Origin: an uncultured Flavobacteriaceae bacterium
GTDB lineage: Bacteria; Bacteroidota; Bacteroidia; Flavobacteriales; Flavobacteriaceae
Reading direction: 5' to 3'
Assembly: GCA_905479475.1 (NCBI GenBank)
Contig: CAJQMT010000021.1
Coordinates: forward strand, 1 to 64,000
DNA length: 64,000 nt
Position 1 is the stretch's first letter. The number at the start of each line of letters is the position of its first letter. The notes below the pieces were generated by a model. The model worked only from the letters and a program-made list of their open reading frames with translations. It did not search any database and was not told the DNA's origin. The translations under genes and the position numbers were made by a program. This document shows, in pieces, positions 56,245 to 63,910 of the stretch.

Positions 56245-57480
56245 CTATTCGAATTTTAAAGCAGTGACTGGACTTATTTTTGTGATAATCACAGAGGGAA
56301 TGAGCAACATAAACAGGCAAAGAAGTAAGGTGCCGAGATTCAACAAAAACACCTGTCCAAAGTTTATAGAAACAGGCACCTGAGACACATAATACGTTTC
56401 AGGGTCTAATGGAACTATGCCAAAATAAGACTGCAACAACAAAAGTGTCAATCCAATCAAATTCCCCCAAAATAAACCGCGTACAATCAAATATGAAGCA
56501 TTGTACAAAAACACTTTTCGCACACTCCAATTCGTCGCTCCGAGTGCTTTTAACAAGCCGATACTTTGTGTTCTTTCTAAAACAAGCACCAAAAGCGCTG
56601 TGATCATATTGATTCCAGCTACTAAAATCATGATTCCGATAATAACGTACATATTGGTATCAAACAAATGCAACCATTCAAAAATAGCTGGATAACTTTC
56701 TAAAATTGTATGACTGTCCAAGGTAGAAGGAATTTCACTGTAAATGGCAACTCCTTTGGCTTGTAATTCTTCAAAATCATCCAATAGAATTTCAAAACCT
56801 CCTACTTGATTCTCTTGCCATTTGTTGAGTTTTTGAATTTGACGAATGTCTCCCAAAAAGAAGGTTTTGTCAAATTCTTGAAAGCCTGAATTATAAATAC
56901 CTACTACTTGAAAAACACGCCTGTTCGGTATTGCTTGCTGATTTTCTTTTAAAAAGTAAGTATCAAAGGTAGCATTCAAAACAAGGCCCAACCTGTCTGA
57001 AAGTGTTTTGGACAACAAAACCTCATTGGAACGCGGTCCAGAAAAATCGGGAAGTTTTCCTGCCAACAAATATGGAGCGATACGCGACCAATCATACGTT
57101 GCATCTACGCCTTTCAAAACCACTCCTTCAAAATCTTTTTCCGTCCGAATCACCCCTGCTTTGGTAGCATATACCTGAACGGACTTTATCCCTGAAACGG
57201 TATTGAAATTTGGGTAAAAATCTTGGTGTTTGGAAATGGGTTTCTGGGTGGCTGTGGAATAATTATTGTCGTAATTGACCACTGATACATGCCCTTGAAA
57301 AACACTGATTTTTTCACGAATTTTACGCTGTAACCCTACTCCTGTAGCGACCGTAATCAACATCATGACCATGCCTAAAGCGATGGCTGAAATTGCAATT
57401 TTTATTATTGGAGACGAAATACTACTTTTATACTTTTTAGAGGTGGTAAATCGCTTGGCTAAAAATAATTCGTAATTCAA
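56245..57480 (-). CDS. FtsX/LolE-type ABC transporter permease
   Basis: About 411 residues starting at TTG 57480 (NYELFLAKRF, as in relatives); the frame runs on to 57543. One N-terminal membrane helix (SPIIKIAISAIALGMVMMLITVATG), a large periplasmic MacB_PCD-type domain, then three helices at the end, the layout of LolC/LolE. Such proteins move lipoproteins toward the outer membrane with an ATPase such as LolD, whose gene is not adjacent. The NamZ gene is divergent with little space between. Confidence 0.83.
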   Translation of the reverse strand: MNYELFLAKRFTTSKKYKSSISSPIIKIAISAIALGMVMMLITVATGVGLQRKIREKISVFQGHVSVVNYDNNYSTATQKPISKHQDFYPNFNTVSGIKSVQVYATKAGVIRTEKDFEGVVLKGVDATYDWSRIAPYLLAGKLPDFSGPRSNEVLLSKTLSDRLGLVLNATFDTYFLKENQQAIPNRRVFQVVGIYNSGFQEFDKTFFLGDIRQIQKLNKWQENQVGGFEILLDDFEELQAKGVAIYSEIPSTLDSHTILESYPAIFEWLHLFDTNMYVIIGIMILVAGINMITALLVLVLERTQSIGLLKALGATNWSVRKVFLYNASYLIVRGLFWGNLIGLTLLLLQSYFGIVPLDPETYYVSQVPVSINFGQVFLLNLGTLLLCLFMLLIPSVIITKISPVTALKFE

Positions 57481-57543
57481 ATTGATAGAGTCATGTTGCA
57501 AGTCAAAAATACATATATTTTTTCGGTAATCGACTCTTGGCAA

Positions 57544-58734
57544 TTGCTATTTACATTAAAAAACAAACGCACGTTTTTTTTGAGTGCCTTTTTTTTAACT
57601 GCTTGTTTTTTTGCATCTTGTCAGACCGCTCCAATTGAAGTAGGCGCGAACGCTACAAAAGAATACTTCCCCCTACTGCATTCCAAAAAAATAGGTATTG
57701 TAGCCAACCAAACGTCTGTAATTTTCAAGAACAAACTGCAAACTCGATACACTCATTTGGTAGATTCTTTGCAAAATTCTGGAATGGATGTGCAGCGTGT
57801 CTTTTCACCGGAACACGGGTTTCGAGGCAACGCAGATGCTTCAGAACACGTCTCGGATGGCGCTGATACACAAACAGGAATTCCCATCGTCTCGTTGTAC
57901 GGAAAAAATAAAAAACCCAGTCCAGCACAACTCAAAGACTTGGACATCCTTGTCTTTGACATTCAAGATGTGGGGGTTCGATTCTATACCTATATCTCCA
58001 CTTTGCATTACGTGATGGAAGCTTGTGCTGAAAACAACATACCTCTTATTTTGTTGGACCGTCCCAACCCGAATGGACATTATATAGACGGGCCTACTCT
58101 AAAAATGGAACACCGAAGTTTTGTGGGCATGCATCCGGTTCCGCTGGTCTATGGAATGACCATTGGTGAATATGCAAAAATGATCCAAGGAGAACAATGG
58201 TTGCAAAATAATGTGCAATGCGATTTGACGGTGGTTCCTCTCAAAAACTACAACCATCAGACCAGCTATCCTCTTCCCATACGTCCTTCCCCAAACCTAC
58301 CGAATGACTTGGCCATCAATTTGTATCCGAGTCTTGGTTTTTTCGAGGGAACCACCATCAACGCGGGACGTGGAAGTGAATTCCAATTCCAACGCTACGG
58401 GGCTCCTTGGTTTTTAAAAACTGCTTTTTCGTACATCCCAAAACCTAATTTTGGTGCCAAATACCCAAAACACCGCAACAAAATTTGTTACGGGGTGGAT
58501 TTGTCAAAACACGAAAAAATTGCCAAAGTAAACATCGCATGGTTGAAAGATGCTTATCAGAAATCTCCAAACAAAGAAAATTTCTTTGGCAAAACGTTTA
58601 CCGTTCACGCAGGAAACAGGCATCTCAGAGAACAATTGGAAAAAAATTATACTGTCAAAGCCATTGAGAAATCTTGGAAAAAAGACTTAAAGCAATTCAA
58701 AAAAATCAGAGAGAAATACCTGCGTTACCCGTAA
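57544..58734 (+). CDS. DUF1343 exo-beta-N-acetylmuramidase (NamZ family) lipoprotein
   Basis: The open frame runs from ATG 57493, but a signal starting at TTG 57544 (LFTLKNKRTFFLSAFFLTACFFASC) looks more natural and leaves room from the divergent permease. Lipobox FASC. The DUF1343 domain covers the rest: GIVANQTSV, FSPEHGFRGNADA, VSLYGKNKKPS, FDIQDVGVRFYTYIST, LDRPNPNGHYIDGP and the ending HLREQLEK. Characterised members release MurNAc from peptidoglycan fragments, so a role in wall recycling or digestion at the cell envelope is likely. Confidence 0.87.
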   Translation: MLFTLKNKRTFFLSAFFLTACFFASCQTAPIEVGANATKEYFPLLHSKKIGIVANQTSVIFKNKLQTRYTHLVDSLQNSGMDVQRVFSPEHGFRGNADASEHVSDGADTQTGIPIVSLYGKNKKPSPAQLKDLDILVFDIQDVGVRFYTYISTLHYVMEACAENNIPLILLDRPNPNGHYIDGPTLKMEHRSFVGMHPVPLVYGMTIGEYAKMIQGEQWLQNNVQCDLTVVPLKNYNHQTSYPLPIRPSPNLPNDLAINLYPSLGFFEGTTINAGRGSEFQFQRYGAPWFLKTAFSYIPKPNFGAKYPKHRNKICYGVDLSKHEKIAKVNIAWLKDAYQKSPNKENFFGKTFTVHAGNRHLREQLEKNYTVKAIEKSWKKDLKQFKKIREKYLRYP

Positions 58735-58789
58735 TTTTTTTATGTAAAACAAGGCTGTTCGTTTGAAAAATCATCGACGAAATCACTCT

Positions 58790-58817
58790 TTGTAGAAATT
58801 GAGATTTTAGCTATATT
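58790..58817 (+). promoter_or_regulatory. cassette promoter copy 1 (TTG-N19-TATATT)
   Basis: TTG at 58790-58792 and TATATT at 58812-58817 are separated by 19 bases, the normal Bacteroidota -33/-7 spacing. The same arrangement and similar filler occur at 59664 and 62016. The predicted transcript start falls at the left edge of the inverted repeat that follows. Confidence 0.6.
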
Positions 58818-58824
58818 AGCGACC

Positions 58825-58920
58825 ACAATGTTCGCTTGTTTTTTGCACGTTTTTGCGCACAAATGTGCGCACTCCATCACAGCACATTTGTGCGCAAAAA
58901 AGTAGCAGAAAGAACATTGT
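58825..58920. repeat. nested perfect inverted repeat
   Basis: Outer arms ACAATGTTC (58825-58833) and GAACATTGT (58912-58920). Inner 19-base arms (58850-58868 and 58882-58900, core TTTTTGCGCACAAATGTGC) match perfectly around a 13-base loop. There is no T run after the stem, so it is not an ordinary terminator. In RNA it would fold into a long stable hairpin at the 5' end of the following gene's message. Confidence 0.92.
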
Positions 58921-58976
58921 ATCCAAATAAAAATTTACTTTTGAGCTTTCGAGCGGTAAACCAATAGAAAAAAAAT

Positions 58977-59588
58977 ATGAAAAAACTTGCTAGTTACATT
59001 TTAGAAGTCGTGATTTTAAGTCTTTTAATGAGCCTACCTCCTTTGTTCGTTTGGATAGATTTTACAATTTTGAATATAAATGTGTCTGAATGGTCATTGA
59101 CCGAATTGACCCAAGAACTTGCATTGCTGGCTTCTTTTGGTATTCTCTTTGTAAAAACCTACAAAAACTCCCAAAAAAGCGGGTTTTTGACATTGTTAAT
59201 GGGCCTGTTCCTAGTGATGTTTATTCGAGAAGGAGATTATTTTTGGGACAAAATAATGAGAGGACTGTGGACCATTTTAGCAATTGTGACTTTTTTCATC
59301 ACGGTCTACTTTGCTTACAAACAAAGAGAAACCATTTTCCCAAGTCTTTCCACTTATTGGAATACAAGAGGCTTTGGCTATCTCATGATGGGTTTGTTGA
59401 TGGTGCTCCTATTCAGTCGAATTTTTGGTACGGGAAGCTTGTGGAGAGTCATTTTAAAAGAAAACTACATGGGTGATTTCAAAACAGCTGTCCAAGAAGG
59501 GCTTGAACTCTTGGGCTACTTGCTGCTTTTTTATGGTGTCGTATCGATCTCTAAGAGTTCCCAAATTGAGGGTCAACCAAAGGACTGA
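58977..59588 (+). CDS. membrane protein of unknown function (first cassette gene)
   Basis: 203 residues with five or six hydrophobic helices. Notable polar spots within or beside helices are LTELTQELALLAS, FIREGDYFWDKI and KTAVQEGLELLGYLLLFY. The layout loosely recalls the GEEISWGQR membrane protein at 37.9 kb (ENLTAGTLLL, then an acidic pair before W). It has its own promoter copy and a structured leader of about 150 bases. Function unknown. Confidence 0.72.
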   Translation: MKKLASYILEVVILSLLMSLPPLFVWIDFTILNINVSEWSLTELTQELALLASFGILFVKTYKNSQKSGFLTLLMGLFLVMFIREGDYFWDKIMRGLWTILAIVTFFITVYFAYKQRETIFPSLSTYWNTRGFGYLMMGLLMVLLFSRIFGTGSLWRVILKENYMGDFKTAVQEGLELLGYLLLFYGVVSISKSSQIEGQPKD

Positions 59589-59636
59589 TTCTCCTCTCGA
59601 GTGCACCTAGGTTCTCTAACCTCTTCACTTATCTCC

Positions 59637-59691
59637 AAACTTGCCCTTCTGTTACATCCCTGCTTGTAAATTTTGGAGCTTTGGCTATATT
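59637..59691 (+). repeat. 55-base direct repeat, copy A (with promoter copy 2)
   Basis: Begins AAACTTGCCC and ends TGGCTATATT. It matches 61989-62043 at 47 of 55 positions without gaps. It contains TTG (59664-59666), 19 bases, then TATATT (59686-59691), a promoter-like arrangement. It lies 48 bases after the stop of the membrane protein gene. Confidence 0.9.
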
Positions 59692-59716
59692 TATCGTTAG
59701 CTATGAAAAAAGGAAG

Positions 59717-59787
59717 TTCATCCATCCAAAACAACTCGTTCGAAAATAGCAACGCTAAATCGTTACGATTTTTTTTGGATGGATGAA
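59717..59787. repeat. 15-base perfect inverted repeat
   Basis: TTCATCCATCCAAAA (59717-59731) pairs perfectly with TTTTGGATGGATGAA (59773-59787) around a 41-base loop. It begins about 25 bases after the -7 box of promoter copy 2, so it would lie near the 5' end of the transcript. No T run follows. Confidence 0.88.
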
Positions 59788-59917
59788 TTTTCAATTTCAC
59801 AACAATTGATTTATTTGAGTAAAACCCAAACCTTGTTTTGTCCAGAAGATAAATATGAAAAATGTTTTTATTTCTTGAGATAAAATAAGTTAGTATTGAT
59901 TATAAATTAAAAAGTCT

Positions 59918-60811
59918 ATGAAATTAACTAAACTCGAAGTACTTTTATTGTTTATTCTAATTAATTCTTGTTCTGTTGATGAAGAACATTTAGAAAATTC
60001 TAACACGAATAACAAAATTAAAAAGATAAAAGACTCAGAATTAAAGCATGAACCACCTATCATTCTTTATGATGATTTACCCACAAAAGAAGAAGACGAT
60101 AGTTTATCGTATTTTGTCATACAAGGAAATCATTGGGATAAGACTAACCTCACATATTTTCATCAAAATAGCACATCTGATATCGCAAATAATGAGGAAA
60201 GAATTGCTATAAGGCAAGCGTTCGATTTATGGTCCGAAGTTACCCCCCTAGTTTTTAGTGAAGTTAACGCTGCTACAAATGCAGATATTGTCATTGCTTT
60301 TGAAATAGGTGATCATGGTGATGGTTCTCCTTTTGATAATGGAGGTACTGTCGGTTCTGATGGACCTAGAAGAAATGTTTTAGCACATGCTTTTTTTCCA
60401 TCTCCAAATGATGAAAGTTTAGCTGGAGATATTCATTTTGATGATTTTGAAAACTGGACTTTAGATGAACGAGCTCCTTTTACAGGACAACCCATTGATA
60501 TAGTAACAGTTGCAGCACACGAAATTGGTCACGCATTAGGACTAAGACATACGGATATAGAAGGTGCTCTCATGTATCCTTCTTATAATGGTTCTCATAG
60601 GTTTTTACATTTTGATGATATCGAAGGAATACAAACAATTTATGGCCGTAATTTGTTTGAAACAACTCCAATTATTGATAACATTGGCAGTCATAGCACA
60701 AAGACTGTATTTTATTTTAGTGATGTAAATGGAGACGGAAAGTCCGATAAAATTTACTGGAATCGTGATGCTTTTAGTGGTGCTGTAAGAGTGTTTCTTG
60801 CAAATGACTAA
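59918..60811 (+). CDS. matrixin (MMP-like) zinc metalloprotease lipoprotein, C-terminally truncated
   Basis: 297 residues. Lipoprotein signal (INSC, Cys18). The catalytic domain at about 65-243 closely resembles animal matrix metalloproteinases: zinc-binding HEIGHALGLRH at 201-211, Met-turn ALMYP (Met219), and the structural zinc/calcium site residues His133, Asp135, His157 and His173 in GDHGD, LAHAF and GDIHFDD. No cysteine-switch PRCGVPD propeptide is seen. The last 35 residues (FSDVNGDGKSDKIYW) are a single FG-GAP/VCBS repeat cut off at the stop codon, so a longer multi-domain ancestor has lost its end. The ATP-grasp gene starts 23 bases on. Confidence 0.88.
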   Translation: MKLTKLEVLLLFILINSCSVDEEHLENSNTNNKIKKIKDSELKHEPPIILYDDLPTKEEDDSLSYFVIQGNHWDKTNLTYFHQNSTSDIANNEERIAIRQAFDLWSEVTPLVFSEVNAATNADIVIAFEIGDHGDGSPFDNGGTVGSDGPRRNVLAHAFFPSPNDESLAGDIHFDDFENWTLDERAPFTGQPIDIVTVAAHEIGHALGLRHTDIEGALMYPSYNGSHRFLHFDDIEGIQTIYGRNLFETTPIIDNIGSHSTKTVFYFSDVNGDGKSDKIYWNRDAFSGAVRVFLAND

Positions 60812-60834
60812 ATCTCTAACAATAGGACTTCTAG

Positions 60835-61890
60835 ATGAAAAAAATAACCCAAAAAATTAGAAAAATTAAAAAAGTTGTGAGCGACAGATCTTATCATCTA
60901 CGACATAAAAGACAAGCCCTAATGGTTTTAAAAAATATCGAATCTGTAAAAGGAAAAACGGATCCTAAACTAATCAAACTCGCTGACAACTATGCGAAAG
61001 AAGTACTTGGGTCTAAAAAATTTTCACCTTGGCTTTATGTTTACAGTGCTATGCGTGAAAAATTTATGGAAGGATGGATTCCTGATAATTATTATGGCAG
61101 AATATTGGTCCCCAAACTGAAAGGGGATTATGGTAAAATAGCAGATTACAATTCTTTGACGAATAAAATTTTTAGCGGTTCTAATTTTCCGGATATTGTT
61201 TATTTCTCAAACGGACTTTGGCTATCTTCAGAATATGAGGTCTTATCAAAAATTGAAGTAGTAAAGATTCTTAACACTGAAGATTCCTTATTCTTATTTA
61301 AAACGGACAACTCTTGTCAAGGAAAAGGAGTTCATTTTCTTAAAAAAGAAAACTTCACAATTGCCTTTTTAGAGTCTTTGGGTAACGGTGTCATACAACG
61401 ATATATTGATCAACATCCTTTTTTCCAAGACATCTCTCCCAATTCTGTAGCCACCATAAGAATCACAAGTGTAATCAACAATCACGGGGAGGTTTCTGTA
61501 AACGCTTGCTATTTACGAGTGGGTAGAAATTTTGACACACATGTCAAATCTAGTTCCCATATTAGAATTCCTGTAAATCTGACTACCGGAACATTGGACG
61601 AGCATGGCTATTCAACAAAATGGCATAAAATTAAGGAACACCCAGATACTAAATTTATTTTTCAACATAAAAAAATACCACACTTTGAAAAATTTCTTTC
61701 GACAGCAATTGAACTCCATAAAATGGTGCCCTTTGCAATTTGTATTGGCTGGGATATGATTATCGATACGCATGATGATATACAAATTATGGAATGGAAT
61801 GGGGCTCATAACGATATTAAATTTTCGGAAGCTACACAGGGACCTTGTTTTTCAAATTTAGGATGGGATACATTATGGAAGGAAAACTAA
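60835..61890 (+). CDS. sugar-transfer-associated ATP-grasp protein
   Basis: 351 residues. After a basic helical N-terminus the ATP-grasp domain starts near residue 130: ATP lysine in LFLFKTDNSCQGKGVHFLKK, VIQRYIDQHPFF, SVATIRITSV, and the metal-binding GWDMIIDTHDDIQIMEWNGAHNDIKFSEATQGPCF. The last block is the signature of the ATPgrasp_ST family, usually found among glycosyltransferases in surface polysaccharide clusters, where it is thought to ligate an acid to an amine or sugar. Here there are no sugar genes; its only neighbour is the matrixin gene 23 bases upstream, with which it must be co-transcribed. Confidence 0.82.
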   Translation: MKKITQKIRKIKKVVSDRSYHLRHKRQALMVLKNIESVKGKTDPKLIKLADNYAKEVLGSKKFSPWLYVYSAMREKFMEGWIPDNYYGRILVPKLKGDYGKIADYNSLTNKIFSGSNFPDIVYFSNGLWLSSEYEVLSKIEVVKILNTEDSLFLFKTDNSCQGKGVHFLKKENFTIAFLESLGNGVIQRYIDQHPFFQDISPNSVATIRITSVINNHGEVSVNACYLRVGRNFDTHVKSSSHIRIPVNLTTGTLDEHGYSTKWHKIKEHPDTKFIFQHKKIPHFEKFLSTAIELHKMVPFAICIGWDMIIDTHDDIQIMEWNGAHNDIKFSEATQGPCFSNLGWDTLWKEN

Positions 61891-62303
61891 CAGACTAATT
61901 TACCTCCCTCTCTCACGCAAATAACATCGCCTTCTAAGATACATTGACAAAATGTGGCATGCCGCACTCGCAAGCCCACATAATTCCTAAACTTGCCCTA
62001 CTATTACATCCCTGCTTGTGAATTTTTAAAGTCTGGCTATATTCACTTGTTCAGTCATGCAAAAAAACATGAATACGTGATTTTCAAGCCTGAAATTGCT
62101 GCATAAATAAATGCTATAACAATATATCCAGACCCGTAAAACATCCTTTGGCGTTTTTTTTGAAATGGACTTTGACAGATTAAAATGAAAAAAAGTACCC
62201 AAAACTTCTGCACATCCGGTCTTTATAGGTGTTTCAGAAGTGCTAAAAGTGTTTGTGTAAATAAGATGTGTGGAATTTCAACAATAACACGAAAAAATCT
62301 AAA
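61891..62303. other. gap holding cassette boundary and leader
   Basis: About 410 bases without a gene. It contains direct repeat copy B with promoter copy 3. A long leader follows with only weak hairpins (TTTCA-AGCC-TGAAA near 62091; ACTTCTG / CAGAAGT near 62208-62240). Confidence 0.6.
61989..62043 (+). repeat. 55-base direct repeat, copy B (with promoter copy 3)
   Basis: Same length and order as copy A (47 of 55 bases). TTG at 62016-62018, 19 bases, TATATT at 62038-62043. The two copies bound a 2.35-kb unit carrying the matrixin and ATP-grasp genes. Confidence 0.9.
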
Positions 62304-62663
62304 ATGAACATAGAAAGTTTAATTAATAAAATTAAAATCTTTAGAGAGTTAGTAATTGATTCTGGATTTAAAAGAAACGTTATTGACTTCAAACAATCAA
62401 TTGCACAAGCACAAAATCAGAGTCTCATTTTTATGAAAGGGCTTTCTGAAAAAGTAAAAGAAAACCTTATTTACTTTGAAAACAACTCTCTTCATAGTGA
62501 ATTGAGAAGTGTTTTAAGAGAAAATGAAACAGATATCTCAACTGAATTGAGAACTGAAACTGCAACTGTAAGAGAGAGATTGAAAAAGCTTGACGAAAAA
62601 GAAAAGCAACTATTGTTAGACAAATACACAATTAAAGAAGAAGACAAAAAAAAAGAGGAATAA
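62304..62663 (+). CDS. small helical protein (third cassette gene)
   Basis: 119 residues from ATG 62304; a GTG at 62268 would add twelve. Predicted helical throughout: an N-terminal MNIESLINKIKIFRELVIDSGFKRN segment, then FMKGLSEKVKENLIYFENNSLHSELRS, ending in a highly charged Lys/Glu coiled coil. No signal or membrane segment. I do not recognise a characterised family. It has its own promoter copy 260 bases upstream. Confidence 0.65.
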   Translation: MNIESLINKIKIFRELVIDSGFKRNVIDFKQSIAQAQNQSLIFMKGLSEKVKENLIYFENNSLHSELRSVLRENETDISTELRTETATVRERLKKLDEKEKQLLLDKYTIKEEDKKKEE

Positions 62664-62669
62664 AACACT

Positions 62670-62735
62670 ACCCACAACAATTGCTAGCTCTCGCTACTGC
62701 TCATAGCCTAAACCGTTACTCACAAAAAGAATGGC
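62670..62735. repeat. possible right boundary of the cassette row
   Basis: Sequence after the third cassette gene (CTAGCTCTCGCTACTGCTCATAGCC around 62683-62708) differs from the surrounding AT-rich spacers. Read on the minus strand it contains GGCTATGAGC, faintly like the GGCTATATT of the promoter repeats. I recall similar sequences near accessory genes in flavobacteria, so it may be a repeat end, but only one copy is in this window. Confidence 0.3.
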
Positions 62736-62797
62736 ACAAAAAAACTTATCCAAAAATAAAGTATTTTGACCTCAGCACTGCACAGCTTCATAAACGG

Positions 62798-63142
62798 CTA
62801 AAAACAAGAAAAACGAACAAAGTCCTTTCCTATTTTTATTTTGGCAATCGCATACTTCTTTGCATTGACTTGCAATTTGAAAAATTTGATGTGGGGAAAT
62901 TCTTGTAGAAAAGCAATAAGTTCAGAAACCACAAAATTATTTTCAAAAACAAACGTGTCAAAATTTTCAGCTTCACCGGCAAAACTCGCAACATCTAGCA
63001 ATTGCATCAACCGCAAAGAAAACACTGCGGACTCCCCTTCAAAAGAAACACAAAGATCTTTCGCATAGAATTCCTTTTCAGCAACAGCATCCCCGTAAAA
63101 ACAAGCATAAAATTTTGATTTCCGTAGCGGTCTGACAGGCAT
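62798..63142 (-). CDS. conserved protein of unknown function
   Basis: 114 residues, ATG at 63142, 9 bases after the stop of the YkgJ-type gene, so the two form one unit. Mixed alpha/beta composition with many Phe residues (FYACFYGDAVAEKEFYAKDLCVSFEGES). No signal peptide. I do not recognise it. Confidence 0.62.
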   Translation of the reverse strand: MPVRPLRKSKFYACFYGDAVAEKEFYAKDLCVSFEGESAVFSLRLMQLLDVASFAGEAENFDTFVFENNFVVSELIAFLQEFPHIKFFKLQVNAKKYAIAKIKIGKDFVRFSCF

Positions 63143-63151
63143 TTTAAAATA

Positions 63152-63694
63152 CTACGATTTGGAACGAAACTTGGTCTGTGGCTTCCCTACAAGCGGCAAA
63201 CGCTTCTTTACATTCTCTACAATATTGAAAGCCGCTGGGCAAATAGACGCATTGGTCACTGTCAAATCCGTGATTTGGAAAAATTTCCGTCGATTCGTAT
63301 GCGGGTATTCCGCACAAGCTTTCGGACGCACCTCATAAATAGAACAGCTGTTGTCGCTTTCATTTAAAAAATGACAAGGAACCGTTCGCAAAACATAAAA
63401 ATCATCCGAATCGCGCTCCAAAAACTGCTCCATAAACTGGGCCTCTTTCATTCGAAAATGCTTCGAAATGCGCTGAATGTCTTTTTCTGTAAAAATAGGA
63501 CTCGATGTTTTGCAACAATTCGCACATTCCAAACAATCTGTTTTTTCAAACTCTTCCTTGTGTAATTCCTGCATCACCACATCCAAATTTTTCGGAACTC
63601 TACGTTTCAAACGCTGAAAGTACTTGAGCGATTCTTTTTCTACATCCTTTGACAATTTTGGCAATTCCGCCAATCTTTTTTCCATTTCTGTCAT
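63152..63694 (-). CDS. YkgJ-family cysteine cluster protein
   Basis: 180 residues from ATG 63694; the frame extends to 63772, and an ATG at 63685 is equally possible. The zinc- or iron-cluster-type cysteines are in CLECANCCKTSSPIF and CHFLNESDNSCSIYEVRPKACAEYPHT, the PF03692 pattern, with another Cys in ICPAAFNI. Family function is unclear, with a metal cofactor probable. It is divergent from argS. Confidence 0.85.
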   Translation of the reverse strand: MTEMEKRLAELPKLSKDVEKESLKYFQRLKRRVPKNLDVVMQELHKEEFEKTDCLECANCCKTSSPIFTEKDIQRISKHFRMKEAQFMEQFLERDSDDFYVLRTVPCHFLNESDNSCSIYEVRPKACAEYPHTNRRKFFQITDLTVTNASICPAAFNIVENVKKRLPLVGKPQTKFRSKS

Positions 63695-63883
63695 GCGTTC
63701 TTTGGGTGCTTTTGTATATCCTGCAAAGATAGGATTTATTCTTATGTGTTGGCACATCACATCTACTCCCATTTTTCACAAAACCACCAACAACTAGCTC
63801 TCCAGAAAAAACGGGCCCTCAATTTTTTTAGAGACGCTTCGTAAGTTTTCCGAGATATTCGCAATTAACCGTCAAGAATTCAT

Positions 63884-63891
63884 AAATTTGC
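63884..63891 (+). promoter_or_regulatory. -7 promoter element (TAAATTTG)
   Basis: TAnnTTTG match 19 bases before the argS ATG. Confidence 0.5.
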
Positions 63892-63910
63892 ACCACAAAT
63901 TTCACAACAG

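Larger units (their letters stand above)
59589..59917. other. gap holding cassette boundary, promoter and inverted repeat
   Basis: 329 bases without a gene. It contains the 55-base direct repeat (59637-59691) with the second promoter copy and the inverted repeat 59717-59787. The rest is the untranslated leader of the matrixin gene. Confidence 0.7.

Noticed and set aside
58850-58900. Rho-independent terminator for the NamZ gene
   Set aside because: The stem is followed by AGTAGC rather than Ts and lies after a promoter-like sequence.
59573-59800. 75-codon minus-strand frame
   Set aside because: It runs across the inverted repeat and the direct repeat and has no protein-like pattern.
58740-62735. 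Insertion sequence or prophage
   Set aside because: No transposase, integrase or phage gene; only the direct repeats and hairpins.
62681-62908. 75-codon plus-strand frame after the third cassette gene
   Set aside because: It runs into the antisense of the 114-residue minus-strand gene and looks random.
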